9,704 nucleotides of DNA from Candidatus Segetimicrobium genomatis (GTDB taxonomy: Bacteria > Sysuimicrobiota > Sysuimicrobiia > Sysuimicrobiales > Segetimicrobiaceae): assembly GCA_005882445.1 (NCBI GenBank), contig VBAN01000060.1, positions 1 to 9,704 on the forward strand. The letters run 5' to 3'. The position numbers and the translations under genes are program-made. Below the pieces are notes generated by a model, which saw only the letters and a list, made by a program, of their open reading frames with translations, had not been told where the DNA came from and searched no databases. Every line of letters begins with the position of its first letter. The first letter of the stretch is position 1. This document shows positions 1 to 6,650 of this stretch, piece after piece.

Positions 1-923
1 GAGAGATAGCGCAGACCGTTGTCGTTGATCATCGTGACGATCGTCCCCAGGCGGGGGTAGGCGCGGGCCACTTTGACGCACGCGGCGACGTTGCACCCCG
101 AGGAGATCCCGCAGAAGATCCCTTCCTCCCGCGCGAGGCGCCGCGCCATGGCGATCGCCTCGCCGGAGGCGACCGTGACCACGCCGTCCACCCATCGAAG
201 ATCCAGGATGTCGTGGATGAACCCGTCCCCGATCCCCTCGATCTCGTGCGAGCCCCATCCCCCTCCCGACAGGATCGGGCACTCGGCGGGCTCCACCGCG
301 AAGCTCAGCACCTCCCCCTTTCGCTCCTTGAGGTAGGCGCTCACCCCGGTCAGCGTCCCCCCGGTCCCCGGCGCGGCCACGAACGCCTCCACGCGCCCTT
401 CGGTCTGCTCCCAGATCTCGGGACCGGTGGACTGCCGGTGGGCGCGGACATTGTCCTGATTCGAGAACTGCCCCACCTCCCAGATGGTGCCTCCCCACTG
501 GGCTTTGATCTGCCGGACCTTCTCGAGCACGAGATCGACATCGCTCTCGCTTCCGGGCGTGAGCACCAGCTCGGCCCCGTACGCCTGGATCGCCTTCTGC
601 CGCTCCCGGCTCATGCCCTCGGGCATGACGATGATGACCCGGTATCCCTTCGCCGCGCCAACCATCGCGGTCGCAATCCCGGTGTTGCCGGTCGTCCCCT
701 CGATGAGGGCCATGCCGGGACGCAGCTCGCCCCGGCGCTCCGCTTCCGCGATCATGAACGGAAGGATGCGATCCTTCAGGCTGCCGCTGGGACCGAAGTA
801 CTCGAGCTTGGCATAGACCGCGGCCGGAAGATCTCCGATCACGCGCCGGATGCGCACGAGCGGCGTGAGGCCCGCCGTGTCCAGAATGTTCTCCGCAGCC
901 CTCCGCCGCCGTTCCCAATCCAT
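1..923 (-). CDS. PLP-dependent cysteine synthase / cystathionine beta-synthase-fold enzyme (3' end missing)
   Basis: About 307 codons are visible before the window edge. The fold is type II PLP, whose members perform beta-replacement or beta-elimination on serine or O-acetylserine derivatives. Visible landmarks are the PLP lysine K50 in SGSLKDRI, the substrate loop TTGNTG at residues 77-82, the phosphate-binding loop PGTGGT at 185-190, and a C-terminal GISSGCN followed by TMINDNG. The SLKDR context is closer to cystathionine beta-synthase/CysM than to the usual CysK form, and the substrate loop has Thr where TSGNTG is usual. The region normally read as NQFDNPAN is GQFSNQDN here. The ATG at 921-923 is chosen because AAGGAG (complement of 932-937) sits 8 nt upstream. 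It follows the small DUF1989 gene by 49 nt on the same strand, so the two are probably co-transcribed. Family assignment is firm; the substrate is not known, and amino-acid lyase activity is as likely as cysteine synthesis. Confidence 0.9.
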   Translation of the reverse strand, partial: MDWERRRRAAENILDTAGLTPLVRIRRVIGDLPAAVYAKLEYFGPSGSLKDRILPFMIAEAERRGELRPGMALIEGTTGNTGIATAMVGAAKGYRVIIVMPEGMSRERQKAIQAYGAELVLTPGSESDVDLVLEKVRQIKAQWGGTIWEVGQFSNQDNVRAHRQSTGPEIWEQTEGRVEAFVAAPGTGGTLTGVSAYLKERKGEVLSFAVEPAECPILSGGGWGSHEIEGIGDGFIHDILDLRWVDGVVTVASGEAIAMARRLAREEGIFCGISSGCNVAACVKVARAYPRLGTIVTMINDNGLRYL

Positions 924-972
924 GGCGCGCTCTCCTTCCGGTCCGAGCCGGTCAAGCCCTGCGCGCGACGGC

Positions 973-1548
973 CTACTGCCGCGGCGCGCCCTTCCCCGTC
1001 GGCTCAACCTCGTACACGACCACCTCCAGCGTGGTGGGGGTCCAGCCGTTGCACGGGTTCCGCTCCTGAGGACAGTTGGAGATCGCAATCAGCAGGTCGA
1101 TGTTGGCGCGCAGGTCGAGGTAGTCGCCAGGCTTGGACTTCAGCTCCTGGATCCCGGTGGCGCCGCCGGCGGAGAAGTTGCTCCGGCAGTTCGGCGTCCC
1201 GCGGACTCCGTAGCGGAACGCGTTGGTGTACTCACTGCACGACCCGCTGATCAGATCGTGCACGCCGCAGGTATCCGCCGTGATGGTCATGAGCCGCGTG
1301 GCTTTCGTCGAGTACAGATGATGGCCGGTCGTGAGCAACAGCGTGCCGTTGAGCAGTTGCGTGTTCTCGGGGGAGAGCTTGTCGACGAAATCGCGCAGGT
1401 GGAAGCAGATGAAATCCGCCACCTGCTTGCCCTCGAGGTCGACGACCCGGCACACCTGCCCCGCCCGCATCGTAAACGCCGTCCCTCCGCGGGGTGGGAT
1501 GACCTCGTCAAACGCAATCAATGAGCCCGTGATCCCAGGATGTTCCAT
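973..1548 (-). CDS. DUF1989 / urea-carboxylase-associated-type protein, short paralogue
   Basis: This 191-residue protein matches the DUF1989 pattern: an N-terminal beta-rich segment with GKQVADF (40-46), then LMTITADTCGVHDL (86-99), C104, C121 with SNF, PGDYLDL (140-146) and SNCP (157-160). H97, C104, C121 and C159 line up with H131, C138, C155 and C219 of the second DUF1989 protein at 6647-7480, so they are probable metal or catalytic residues (inference). Some family members are the two parts of carboxyguanidine deiminase (CgdAB), formerly annotated as urea carboxylase-associated proteins 1 and 2; others have no assigned reaction. The ATG at 1546-1548 is preceded by a G/A-rich Shine-Dalgarno stretch. 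It is the first gene of the leftward unit and diverges from the transporter operon. There is no signal peptide, so it is cytoplasmic. No guanidine carboxylase or allophanate hydrolase is in view, so guanidine is only a guess. Confidence 0.88.
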   Translation of the reverse strand: MEHPGITGSLIAFDEVIPPRGGTAFTMRAGQVCRVVDLEGKQVADFICFHLRDFVDKLSPENTQLLNGTLLLTTGHHLYSTKATRLMTITADTCGVHDLISGSCSEYTNAFRYGVRGTPNCRSNFSAGGATGIQELKSKPGDYLDLRANIDLLIAISNCPQERNPCNGWTPTTLEVVVYEVEPTGKGAPRQ

Positions 1549-1599
1549 GCCCCCCCTCCCCTCGTCGAGCGCGGTGCGGCCGGCTTTCTCCCGAGAGCG

Positions 1600-1708
1600 A
1601 ACAGGTGATCGGTACGGCCGCTGGTCCCCGGGTTGCTTCCTAATCTCCGCCTTCTGTAGACGCGCGCCGCGTTCCTGCGCTCGCGCGTCTGGTTCAACAG
1701 GTCATCCG
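1600..1708. repeat. Imperfect 13-nt direct repeat in the divergent control region
   Basis: The two copies are aacaggtgatcgg (1600-1612) and aacaggtcatccg (1696-1708). They agree at 11 of 13 positions and lie 96 bp apart. In a 237-nt gap between divergent genes this could be a pair of operator half-sites, but a match of this quality can also occur by chance. Confidence 0.25.
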
Positions 1709-1719
1709 CGGAGAAGGCG
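1648..1719. promoter_or_regulatory. Nested inverted repeats (possible operator or leader RNA)
   Basis: An inner perfect 9-bp inverted repeat (agacgcgcg at 1658-1666, cgcgcgtct at 1682-1690, 15-nt loop) sits inside an outer 8-bp repeat (cgccttct at 1648-1655, agaaggcg at 1712-1719). Together they could form a two-tier hairpin in RNA, or a binding site for a dimeric regulator shared by the divergent genes. No T-run follows, so it does not look like an intrinsic terminator. The function is inferred only from symmetry and location. Confidence 0.45.
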
Positions 1720-1785
1720 TCGTCTCATCTACACGCCGGTTGTTCGCCGAAACTCTGTTGGGCCGGCGGGGGGAGGGGACTACAC

Positions 1786-2910
1786 ATGCGAAGAAGTCTG
1801 GCATGTCTTGCGATGCTCGCGCTGCTCGTGCCCGCGGCGGCGCTCGGCGTGGGCGCCCAAGGCGCGACGGTCAAGATCGGGGTTCCGGTGCCGCTCTCCG
1901 GCGGCAACGCCAAGATGGGCGACGACATTGCGAAAGCGGCGACGCTCGCCGCCGAAGAGTGGAACGCCAAGGGCGGCGTGCTCGGGCGTAAGATCGAGAT
2001 CGTGTCGTTCGACGACGCGTGCGACGCGCAGCAGAGCGTGACCGCGGCGCACAAGCTGCTCGACGCCGGCGTGGCCGCCGTCGCCGGCGGCTACTGCTCG
2101 TCGGCCGCGATTCCGGCGAGCGCGGTCTACCACGACGCGGGGGTCGCGTTCGTGGCCGACGCGTCCAGCAATCCCAAGCTCACCGATCAGGGCTTCGAAA
2201 ACGTCTTCCGGGTGATCGGCCGGGACGATCAGCAGGGCCCCTACGCCGCCGGGTTCATGATCAAGACGCTCAAAGGCAAGAAGATCGCGATCGTCCACGA
2301 CAACACGGCGTACGCCAAGGGGCTGGCCGACGCGACCAAGGCGGCGGTCGAAGGGGCAGCCGGAGTGCAGCTCGTCTTCTTCGACGCCGTCACCCCGGGG
2401 GAGAAAGATTTCTCGGCCATCCTGACCAAGGTGAAGAGCCTGAAGCCTGACGTGACGTACTACACGGGCTACTATCCCGAGGGCGGCCTGATCGCCAAGC
2501 AGTTCAAGGAGCTGGGCGTTCCCGGGAAGTTCATGGCCGGCGACGCGAACAACGATCCGACGTTTATCAGCGAGGCGGGGAACGCGTCGGAAGGGGTGTT
2601 TGTCACGTCGACGCCGCTCCCGCAGGATCAGACGACGGCCAAGTCGTTCATCGACCGATACAAGAAGCGGTGGAATCAGGATCCCGGCCCCTACTCGGCG
2701 CTGGAGTACGACGCCGTCAGCGTCGTGCTCGACGCGATCAAGCGCTCCGGCTCCGCCGACCGGGGCACGATCGTCAAGGCGATCGCGGCGACCAAGGGCT
2801 ATAGTGGCGCGACCGGGACGATCAACTTCGACATGAAGGGTGACCGGAAGAGCGTCCTCTACATCACGTACATCATCAAGGGCGGCAAGTTCGTGCCCTA
2901 CGGCATGTAA
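1786..2910 (+). CDS. ABC transporter amino-acid-binding protein, LivJ-type (periplasmic/extracellular)
   Basis: The 374-residue protein starts with a Sec signal peptide (MRR, then a hydrophobic stretch to about residue 22; likely cleavage after GA at 23-24) and has no usable lipobox. The rest is a type I periplasmic binding fold of the branched-chain amino-acid family. It aligns closely with E. coli LivJ: DDACD (C79) and YCSS (C104) match the LivJ disulfide cysteines with the same 25-residue spacing, and DQGPYAAG, PGEKDFS and YYTGYYPEGG match LivJ blocks. Residues that hold the alpha-amino and carboxyl groups look conserved in type (CSS motif; D253 at the LivJ Glu226 site). Side-chain pocket positions differ: M44 at LivJ Tyr18 and Y103 at Leu77. 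This supports an amino-acid ligand other than Leu/Ile/Val. The ATG has gggagggg 7 nt upstream. It is the first gene of the rightward operon. Confidence 0.93.
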   Translation: MRRSLACLAMLALLVPAAALGVGAQGATVKIGVPVPLSGGNAKMGDDIAKAATLAAEEWNAKGGVLGRKIEIVSFDDACDAQQSVTAAHKLLDAGVAAVAGGYCSSAAIPASAVYHDAGVAFVADASSNPKLTDQGFENVFRVIGRDDQQGPYAAGFMIKTLKGKKIAIVHDNTAYAKGLADATKAAVEGAAGVQLVFFDAVTPGEKDFSAILTKVKSLKPDVTYYTGYYPEGGLIAKQFKELGVPGKFMAGDANNDPTFISEAGNASEGVFVTSTPLPQDQTTAKSFIDRYKKRWNQDPGPYSALEYDAVSVVLDAIKRSGSADRGTIVKAIAATKGYSGATGTINFDMKGDRKSVLYITYIIKGGKFVPYGM

Positions 2911-2924
2911 CGGCTGCGGACCCG

Positions 2925-2954
2925 CCGGGGCCGTCCCTCGTGGGGCGGCCCCGG
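2925..2954 (+). terminator. Hairpin after the binding-protein gene (attenuator or 3'-end stabiliser)
   Basis: A 13-bp stem (2925-2937 with 2942-2954, one G-U pair) closes a TCGT tetraloop 14 nt after the stop codon and 19 nt before the LivH start. Only a short T-run (cttt, 2959-2962) follows, so termination is probably partial. A hairpin here typically lets the binding protein be made in excess of the permeases, either by attenuating read-through or by protecting the upstream mRNA from 3' decay. Confidence 0.7.
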
Positions 2955-2973
2955 TACGCTTTCCCCTCAGCAC

Positions 2974-3873
2974 ATGGACATCGCGCTGCAGCAGTTGGTC
3001 AACGGGCTGACGGTGGGGGCATTCTACGCGCTGATCGCCCTCGGCTACACGATGGTGTACGGCATCATCCGTCTGATCAACTTTGCGCATGGGGACATCT
3101 ATGCGGCCGGCGCGTTCCTGGGGCTGTCGTTGTACGCGCTGCTCGCCCTCCTGCACATCCAGAATCCGGTGCTGACGACGCTGCTGGCGCTGGTGGTGTC
3201 CATGGGATGCACGGGCCTGCTCGGGGTGCTGCTCTACCGGATTGCCTACCGTCCCCTGCTGCACGCCCGGCTCTCCATCCTCATCTCAGCGATCGGCGGG
3301 TCCCTGACCCTGGAGTACGGCCTCTTCCTTATTTATAGCCCGTCCTTTCTCGTCTATCCCCATCTGTTCGGCCGCGCCGGTCCGGCGCTCGGCGACCTCG
3401 CGATTTCCTGGCTGCAGGTGATCATCTTCGTGTCCAGCCTCCTGCTGATGGCGGCCCTCTATGTGCTCGTCCACCGCACGAAGATCGGCATGGCCATGCG
3501 GGCCCTGGCGATCAACCAGGACGCCGCGAGGCTGATGGGCATCGACGTCAACCGCGTGATCGCGTCGACCTTTTTCCTCGGGTCGACGCTGGCCGCCTTC
3601 GCCGGGGTGATGACCGGCCTGTATTACTCGCAGATTTCCTTTCTGATGGGCTTTCTCGTCGGCCTGAAGGCGTTCACCGCGGCCGTCCTCGGCGGGATCG
3701 GCAACATCCCGGGCGCCGTCCTCGGCGGCTTCCTGCTCGGCATCCTGGAGAGCCTTGCCGCCGGCTACTTCTCCAGCCGCTGGAAGGACGTGGTCGCCTT
3801 TGTGATCCTGATCGTCATCCTCGTCGCGCGGCCCCGCGGACTCCTCGGCGAGCGCGTGGTCGAGCGCATGTGA
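2974..3873 (+). CDS. livH: Branched-chain-type amino-acid ABC transporter permease LivH
   Basis: This is a 299-residue inner-membrane permease with about eight hydrophobic segments. It opens with the LivH signature QLVNGLTVGAFYALIALGY and NFAHGD (residues 36-41). The ATPase-coupling region is GLKAFTAAVLGG (230-241), followed by IGNIPGAVLGG. The length is normal for the family (about 290-310). It should form a heterodimeric channel with LivM. The ATG at 2974 has no clear Shine-Dalgarno sequence and lies 63 nt after the binding-protein gene, beyond the hairpin, so permease translation may be weak by design. No defects are visible. Confidence 0.95.
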   Translation: MDIALQQLVNGLTVGAFYALIALGYTMVYGIIRLINFAHGDIYAAGAFLGLSLYALLALLHIQNPVLTTLLALVVSMGCTGLLGVLLYRIAYRPLLHARLSILISAIGGSLTLEYGLFLIYSPSFLVYPHLFGRAGPALGDLAISWLQVIIFVSSLLLMAALYVLVHRTKIGMAMRALAINQDAARLMGIDVNRVIASTFFLGSTLAAFAGVMTGLYYSQISFLMGFLVGLKAFTAAVLGGIGNIPGAVLGGFLLGILESLAAGYFSSRWKDVVAFVILIVILVARPRGLLGERVVERM

Positions 3874-4883
3874 AAGCGCTCACCACCCAACCCCTCCCGT
3901 TCCACCGTCTCGTGCCGGTCGCTGCGGTGGTGCTCCTGGCGATCGGGCTGCCCATCTTCGGCACCCCGTATCTCATCGACGTCGGCACGCTCGTCCTGGT
4001 CTACATCATGCTGGGCCTGGGCCTCAATATCGTGGTCGGGTATGCGGGGCTCCTCGATCTCGGCTACGCGGCCTTTTTCGCGATCGGCGCCTATACGACG
4101 GGCCTCCTGATGGTTCGCTACCACGTCGCCTTCTGGCTGACGCTGCCGGCGGCCGGGATCCTCACCGCGCTCTCCGGCATCGTCATCGGCACGCCGACGC
4201 TGCGGATGCGCAGCGACTACCTGGCGATCGTCACGCTGGGATTCGGCGAGATCGTGCGGATTGCGGCCACGAACTTCACGTTCACCGGGGGGCCGGAGGG
4301 GGTCTACGGGATCCCCCACGCCACGATCGGCCGGCTGGTGCTGCGCTCTCCGCAGGCCTTGTACTGGCTCGGGATGGCGTTCGCCCTCGTCGTCCTCGTG
4401 GGCAGCTACAACCTCGCCCGGTCGCGTCTGGGGCGGGCCTGGCTCGCGATTCGGGAGGACGAGGCGGCGGCGCAGGCGGCCGGCATCTACCCCGTGTACT
4501 ACAAGCTGTTGGCGTATGTGCTCGGGGCGGTCTTTGCCGGCGTGGCGGGCTCGTTCTTCGCCGTGAAGCTCACCGCGATCAACCCGTCGAGCTTCACGTT
4601 CATCCAGTCCGTCACCATCCTGATGGTGATCATCCTGGGGGGCATGGGCAGCCTCCCCGGGGTGATCCTGGGGGCCGCCGTCATCATCATTCTGCCCGAA
4701 GCGCTCCGGGCGTTCGATCGCGTCCGGATGCTGGCGTTCGGGGTCGGCCTCATCGTCTTGATGCTCCTGCGCCCCCAGGGACTGTGGCCGAGCCGGATTG
4801 GGCAGATCGTCAAACGGGCGGTCGCGCTCTCCGAAGCGAGGGCCGCGGCAGAAATCGCGGCCGGCGCTCCCACGCCCGAGTAG
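3870..4883 (+). CDS. livM: Branched-chain-type amino-acid ABC transporter permease LivM
   Basis: This 337-residue membrane protein starts at GTG 3870, overlapping the livH stop by 4 nt (GTGA), a sign of translational coupling. The family core is clear: GLNIVVGYAGLLDLGYAAF (residues 51-69) and FAIGAYTTG, then LRMRSDYLAIVTLGFGEI and TGGPEGVYGIP. The coupling region is LGGMGSLPGVILGA (256-269). About eight to ten transmembrane helices are expected. A hydrophilic Ala/Glu-rich tail ends the protein. It pairs with LivH; length and motifs are normal. Confidence 0.95.
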   Translation: MKALTTQPLPFHRLVPVAAVVLLAIGLPIFGTPYLIDVGTLVLVYIMLGLGLNIVVGYAGLLDLGYAAFFAIGAYTTGLLMVRYHVAFWLTLPAAGILTALSGIVIGTPTLRMRSDYLAIVTLGFGEIVRIAATNFTFTGGPEGVYGIPHATIGRLVLRSPQALYWLGMAFALVVLVGSYNLARSRLGRAWLAIREDEAAAQAAGIYPVYYKLLAYVLGAVFAGVAGSFFAVKLTAINPSSFTFIQSVTILMVIILGGMGSLPGVILGAAVIIILPEALRAFDRVRMLAFGVGLIVLMLLRPQGLWPSRIGQIVKRAVALSEARAAAEIAAGAPTPE

Positions 4884-4904
4884 AGCGGACCCCGACCCGC
4901 AGCC

Positions 4905-5622
4905 ATGACCGCCGCCGCCCCCCACGTCCAGACCGGCGCCGTCCTCGGGGTCCAGGCCCTCACCATGCGCTTCGGCGGGCTGGTCGCCGTCGCCGACGTG
5001 TCGTTCACCGTCCGGCCGCGGGAGCGGCCGCATCACCTTCGACGGCGCGGCCATCACGGGCCTCCGCCCCGACCTCATCGTGAAGCGGCGGATCGCCCGC
5101 ACCTTTCAAATGATCCGCCTGTTCCCCGACCTCGACGTGGATGAGAACGTGATGATCGGCCTCCACGGCAGGACGCGGGCGGGGACGCTCGACTCCCTCC
5201 TGCACACGCCGCTGCACCGGCGGGAGGAAGCCTGGGCGCGCGACGAGACCTACCGGTGGCTGGCGTTTGTCGGACTGGAAGGGCGCGCGCGCTCCCGGGC
5301 GCGCGAGCTGGCCTACGGCGACCAGCGGCGGCTGGAGATCGCCCGAGCGCTGGCCACCGCCCCCCGGCTCCTCATCCTCGACGAGCCGGCGAGCGGGATG
5401 AATCCGGCCGAGAAGGCCGGGCTCGTGCAGCTCGTCGGCCGGATCCGGGACTCGGGGATCACGGTCCTCTTCATCGAGCACGACATGAGCGTCGTCATGG
5501 GGATCAGCGACCGCATCATCGTCCTGGATTACGGGGTCCAAATCGCCGAGGGTGCCCCGGACGCGATCCAGCGGGACCCTCGGGTGATCGAGGCCTACCT
5601 CGGCCGGGAGGACCCGGAGTGA
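4905..5622 (+). pseudogene. livG: ABC transporter ATPase LivG, Walker A deleted and frameshifted (or misassembled)
   Basis: The gene begins at ATG 4905 with a normal LivG N-terminus (LTMRFGGLVAVADVSFTV). At about 5020-5025 the reading frame changes, and SGRITFDG follows directly after VRPRE. In intact LivG some 25 residues lie between these points, including IGPNGAGKTT (Walker A) and the start of the helical part. The remainder, in the frame of 5023-5622, is intact: RTFQ (Q-loop), LAYGDQRR signature (from 5308), LLILDEP Walker B (from 5368), FIEHD H-loop (from 5470), and a typical PRVIEAYLG end. A loss of about 77-80 nt (3n+2) explains both the missing loop and the frameshift. Without Walker A the ATPase cannot work. 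The stop overlaps the livF GTG by 4 nt. Either a real deletion or an assembly error fits. Without the lesion the product would be about 265 residues, close to the normal length. Confidence 0.85.
5013..5030 (+). repeat. Perfect inverted repeat at the LivG deletion junction
   Basis: cggccgc (5013-5019) and gcggccg (5024-5030) form a 7-bp perfect stem with a GGGA loop. It spans exactly the point where LivG changes frame and loses Walker A. Such palindromes promote template slippage in cells, in amplification and in sequencing, so the hairpin may mark how the deletion arose. Confidence 0.6.
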
Positions 5623-6650
5623 GCCTGCTCGAGGTGCGGGACCTCGTCACCGCCTACGGAAGCATTGAAGCGCTGCACGGCGTCTCGTTCCACGTGGAGG
5701 AGGGGGAGATCGTCGCGCTCCTCGGCGCGAACGGGGCCGGGAAGACGACGGCGCTGCGCACGATCTCCGGGCTGCTGCGCCCGCGATCGGGAGAAGTGCG
5801 GTTTGCCGGCGAGCGGATCGACGTCCGCCCGGCGCACGAGATCGTCCGCCTGGGGCTGGCGCAGGTCCCTGAAGGGCGATGGATCTTCACGCTCATGACG
5901 GTCGACGAGAACCTGCGGCTTGGGGCGTATGCGGAGCCCCGCGTCCCGCAGGGGGCCCTGGACCGCGTCTTCGCGCTCTTCCCCCGGCTGGCGGAACGCC
6001 GGAGCCAGGTCGCCGGCACCCTCTCGGGCGGCGAGCAGCAGATGCTGGCGATGGCGCGGGCCCTCATGACCAGGCCGCGGCTGCTCCTGCTCGACGAACC
6101 GTCGATGGGGCTGGCGCCCGTCCTCGTCCGCGCGATTTTCCAGAGGATCGCCGAGATCAACCGGGAGGGGACGACGATCCTGCTGGTCGAGCAGAATGCC
6201 AACGCCGCGCTGCGGCTGGCCCGCCGCGCCTACGTGCTTGAGAACGGCCGCATCGCGCTGGAAGGGCCGGGCCCCGACCTGGCGCGAAACGAGGCGGTGA
6301 GACAAGCGTATCTCGGGGTGGGGGCGCGCCCAAAGGCGCGGGCCCTCATGACCAGGCCGCGGCTGCTCCTGCTCGACGAACCGTCGATGGGGCTGGCGCC
6401 CGTCCTCGTCCGCGCGATTTTCCAGAGGATCGCCGAGATCAACCGGGAGGGGACGACGATCCTGCTGGTCGAGCAGAATGCCAACGCCGCGCTGCGGCTG
6501 GCCCGCCGCGCCTACGTGCTTGAGAACGGCCGCATCGCGCTGGAAGGGCCGGGCCCCGACCTGGCGCGAAACGAGGCGGTGAGACAGGCGTATCTCGGGG
6601 TGGGGGCGCGCCCAAAGGCGCCCGAACACTCCCCAGGAGGTGTGGGATGA
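5619..6650 (+). CDS. livF: ABC transporter ATPase LivF with duplicated C-terminal third
   Basis: The start is GTG 5619, overlapping the livG stop (GTGA). Walker A is GANGAGKTT at residues 36-44, the signature LSGGEQQ at 135-141, Walker B LLLLDEP at 155-161, then VEQN, where Gln in place of the H-loop His is normal for LivF, and EAVRQAYLG near the usual C-terminus. The core is therefore complete by about residue 239. A second copy of 94 residues follows, repeating Walker B (249-255), VEQN and AYLG, so the product is 343 residues against about 235-255 for the family. The first copy could still fold as a working ATPase, with the second as a tail. The gene ends in an ATGA overlap with the DUF1989 gene. 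The duplication may be real or an assembly artefact. Confidence 0.92.
   Translation: MSLLEVRDLVTAYGSIEALHGVSFHVEEGEIVALLGANGAGKTTALRTISGLLRPRSGEVRFAGERIDVRPAHEIVRLGLAQVPEGRWIFTLMTVDENLRLGAYAEPRVPQGALDRVFALFPRLAERRSQVAGTLSGGEQQMLAMARALMTRPRLLLLDEPSMGLAPVLVRAIFQRIAEINREGTTILLVEQNANAALRLARRAYVLENGRIALEGPGPDLARNEAVRQAYLGVGARPKARALMTRPRLLLLDEPSMGLAPVLVRAIFQRIAEINREGTTILLVEQNANAALRLARRAYVLENGRIALEGPGPDLARNEAVRQAYLGVGARPKAPEHSPGGVG
6053..6616 (+). repeat. 282-bp in-frame tandem duplication inside livF
   Basis: Copy 1 is 6053-6334 and copy 2 is 6335-6616. Read base by base they differ at one position only: 6305 is A and 6587 is G, a synonymous CAA/CAG change in a Gln codon. The pentamer GGCGC occurs at the start of copy 1 (6053), at the junction (6335) and just after copy 2 (6617). 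That is the microhomology expected for a tandem duplication between short repeats. Each unit codes 94 residues and keeps frame. Confidence 0.97.
6635..6640 (+). promoter_or_regulatory. Ribosome binding site of the second DUF1989 gene
   Basis: A perfect AGGAGG lies 6 nt before ATG 6647, inside the end of livF. It fixes this start and suggests strong independent initiation in addition to coupling through the ATGA overlap. Confidence 0.85.

Larger units (their letters stand above)
1549..1785. promoter_or_regulatory. Divergent intergenic control region
   Basis: This 237-nt non-coding gap separates the leftward DUF1989/PLP-enzyme unit from the rightward transporter operon, so promoters for both should lie here. 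I see no convincing -35/-10 pair on either strand. It contains nested inverted repeats (1648-1719) and an imperfect 13-nt direct repeat (1600-1612 and 1696-1708), both annotated separately. The right end carries gggagggg at 1771-1778, a good ribosome binding site 7 nt before the binding-protein ATG. I looked for the conserved parts of the ykkC (guanidine-I) riboswitch because of the DUF1989 genes and did not find them. Confidence 0.6.

Noticed and set aside
213..1250. Plus-strand frame across the PLP enzyme and short DUF1989 gene
   Set aside because: Both minus-strand genes show strong family motifs; the plus-strand reading shows none.
1633..1660. Sigma-70-like promoter ttgctt - 16 nt - tgtaga
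   Set aside because: Only three of six bases match the consensus in each box, which is no better than expected by chance.
1600..1785. Guanidine-I (ykkC) riboswitch upstream of either divergent gene
   Set aside because: I looked because DUF1989 proteins occur in guanidine operons. A ctggtcc fragment near 1621 is present, but the rest of the conserved core is not.
1780..3264. Long open frame on the minus strand opposite the binding-protein and LivH genes
   Set aside because: It is opposite two clearly conserved genes; its Arg/Asp/His-rich composition is typical of antisense frames in GC-rich DNA and no domain is recognisable.
3765..5102. Long open frame on the minus strand opposite LivM
   Set aside because: Its low-complexity charged composition mirrors the GC-rich coding strand, and LivM on the plus strand is certain.
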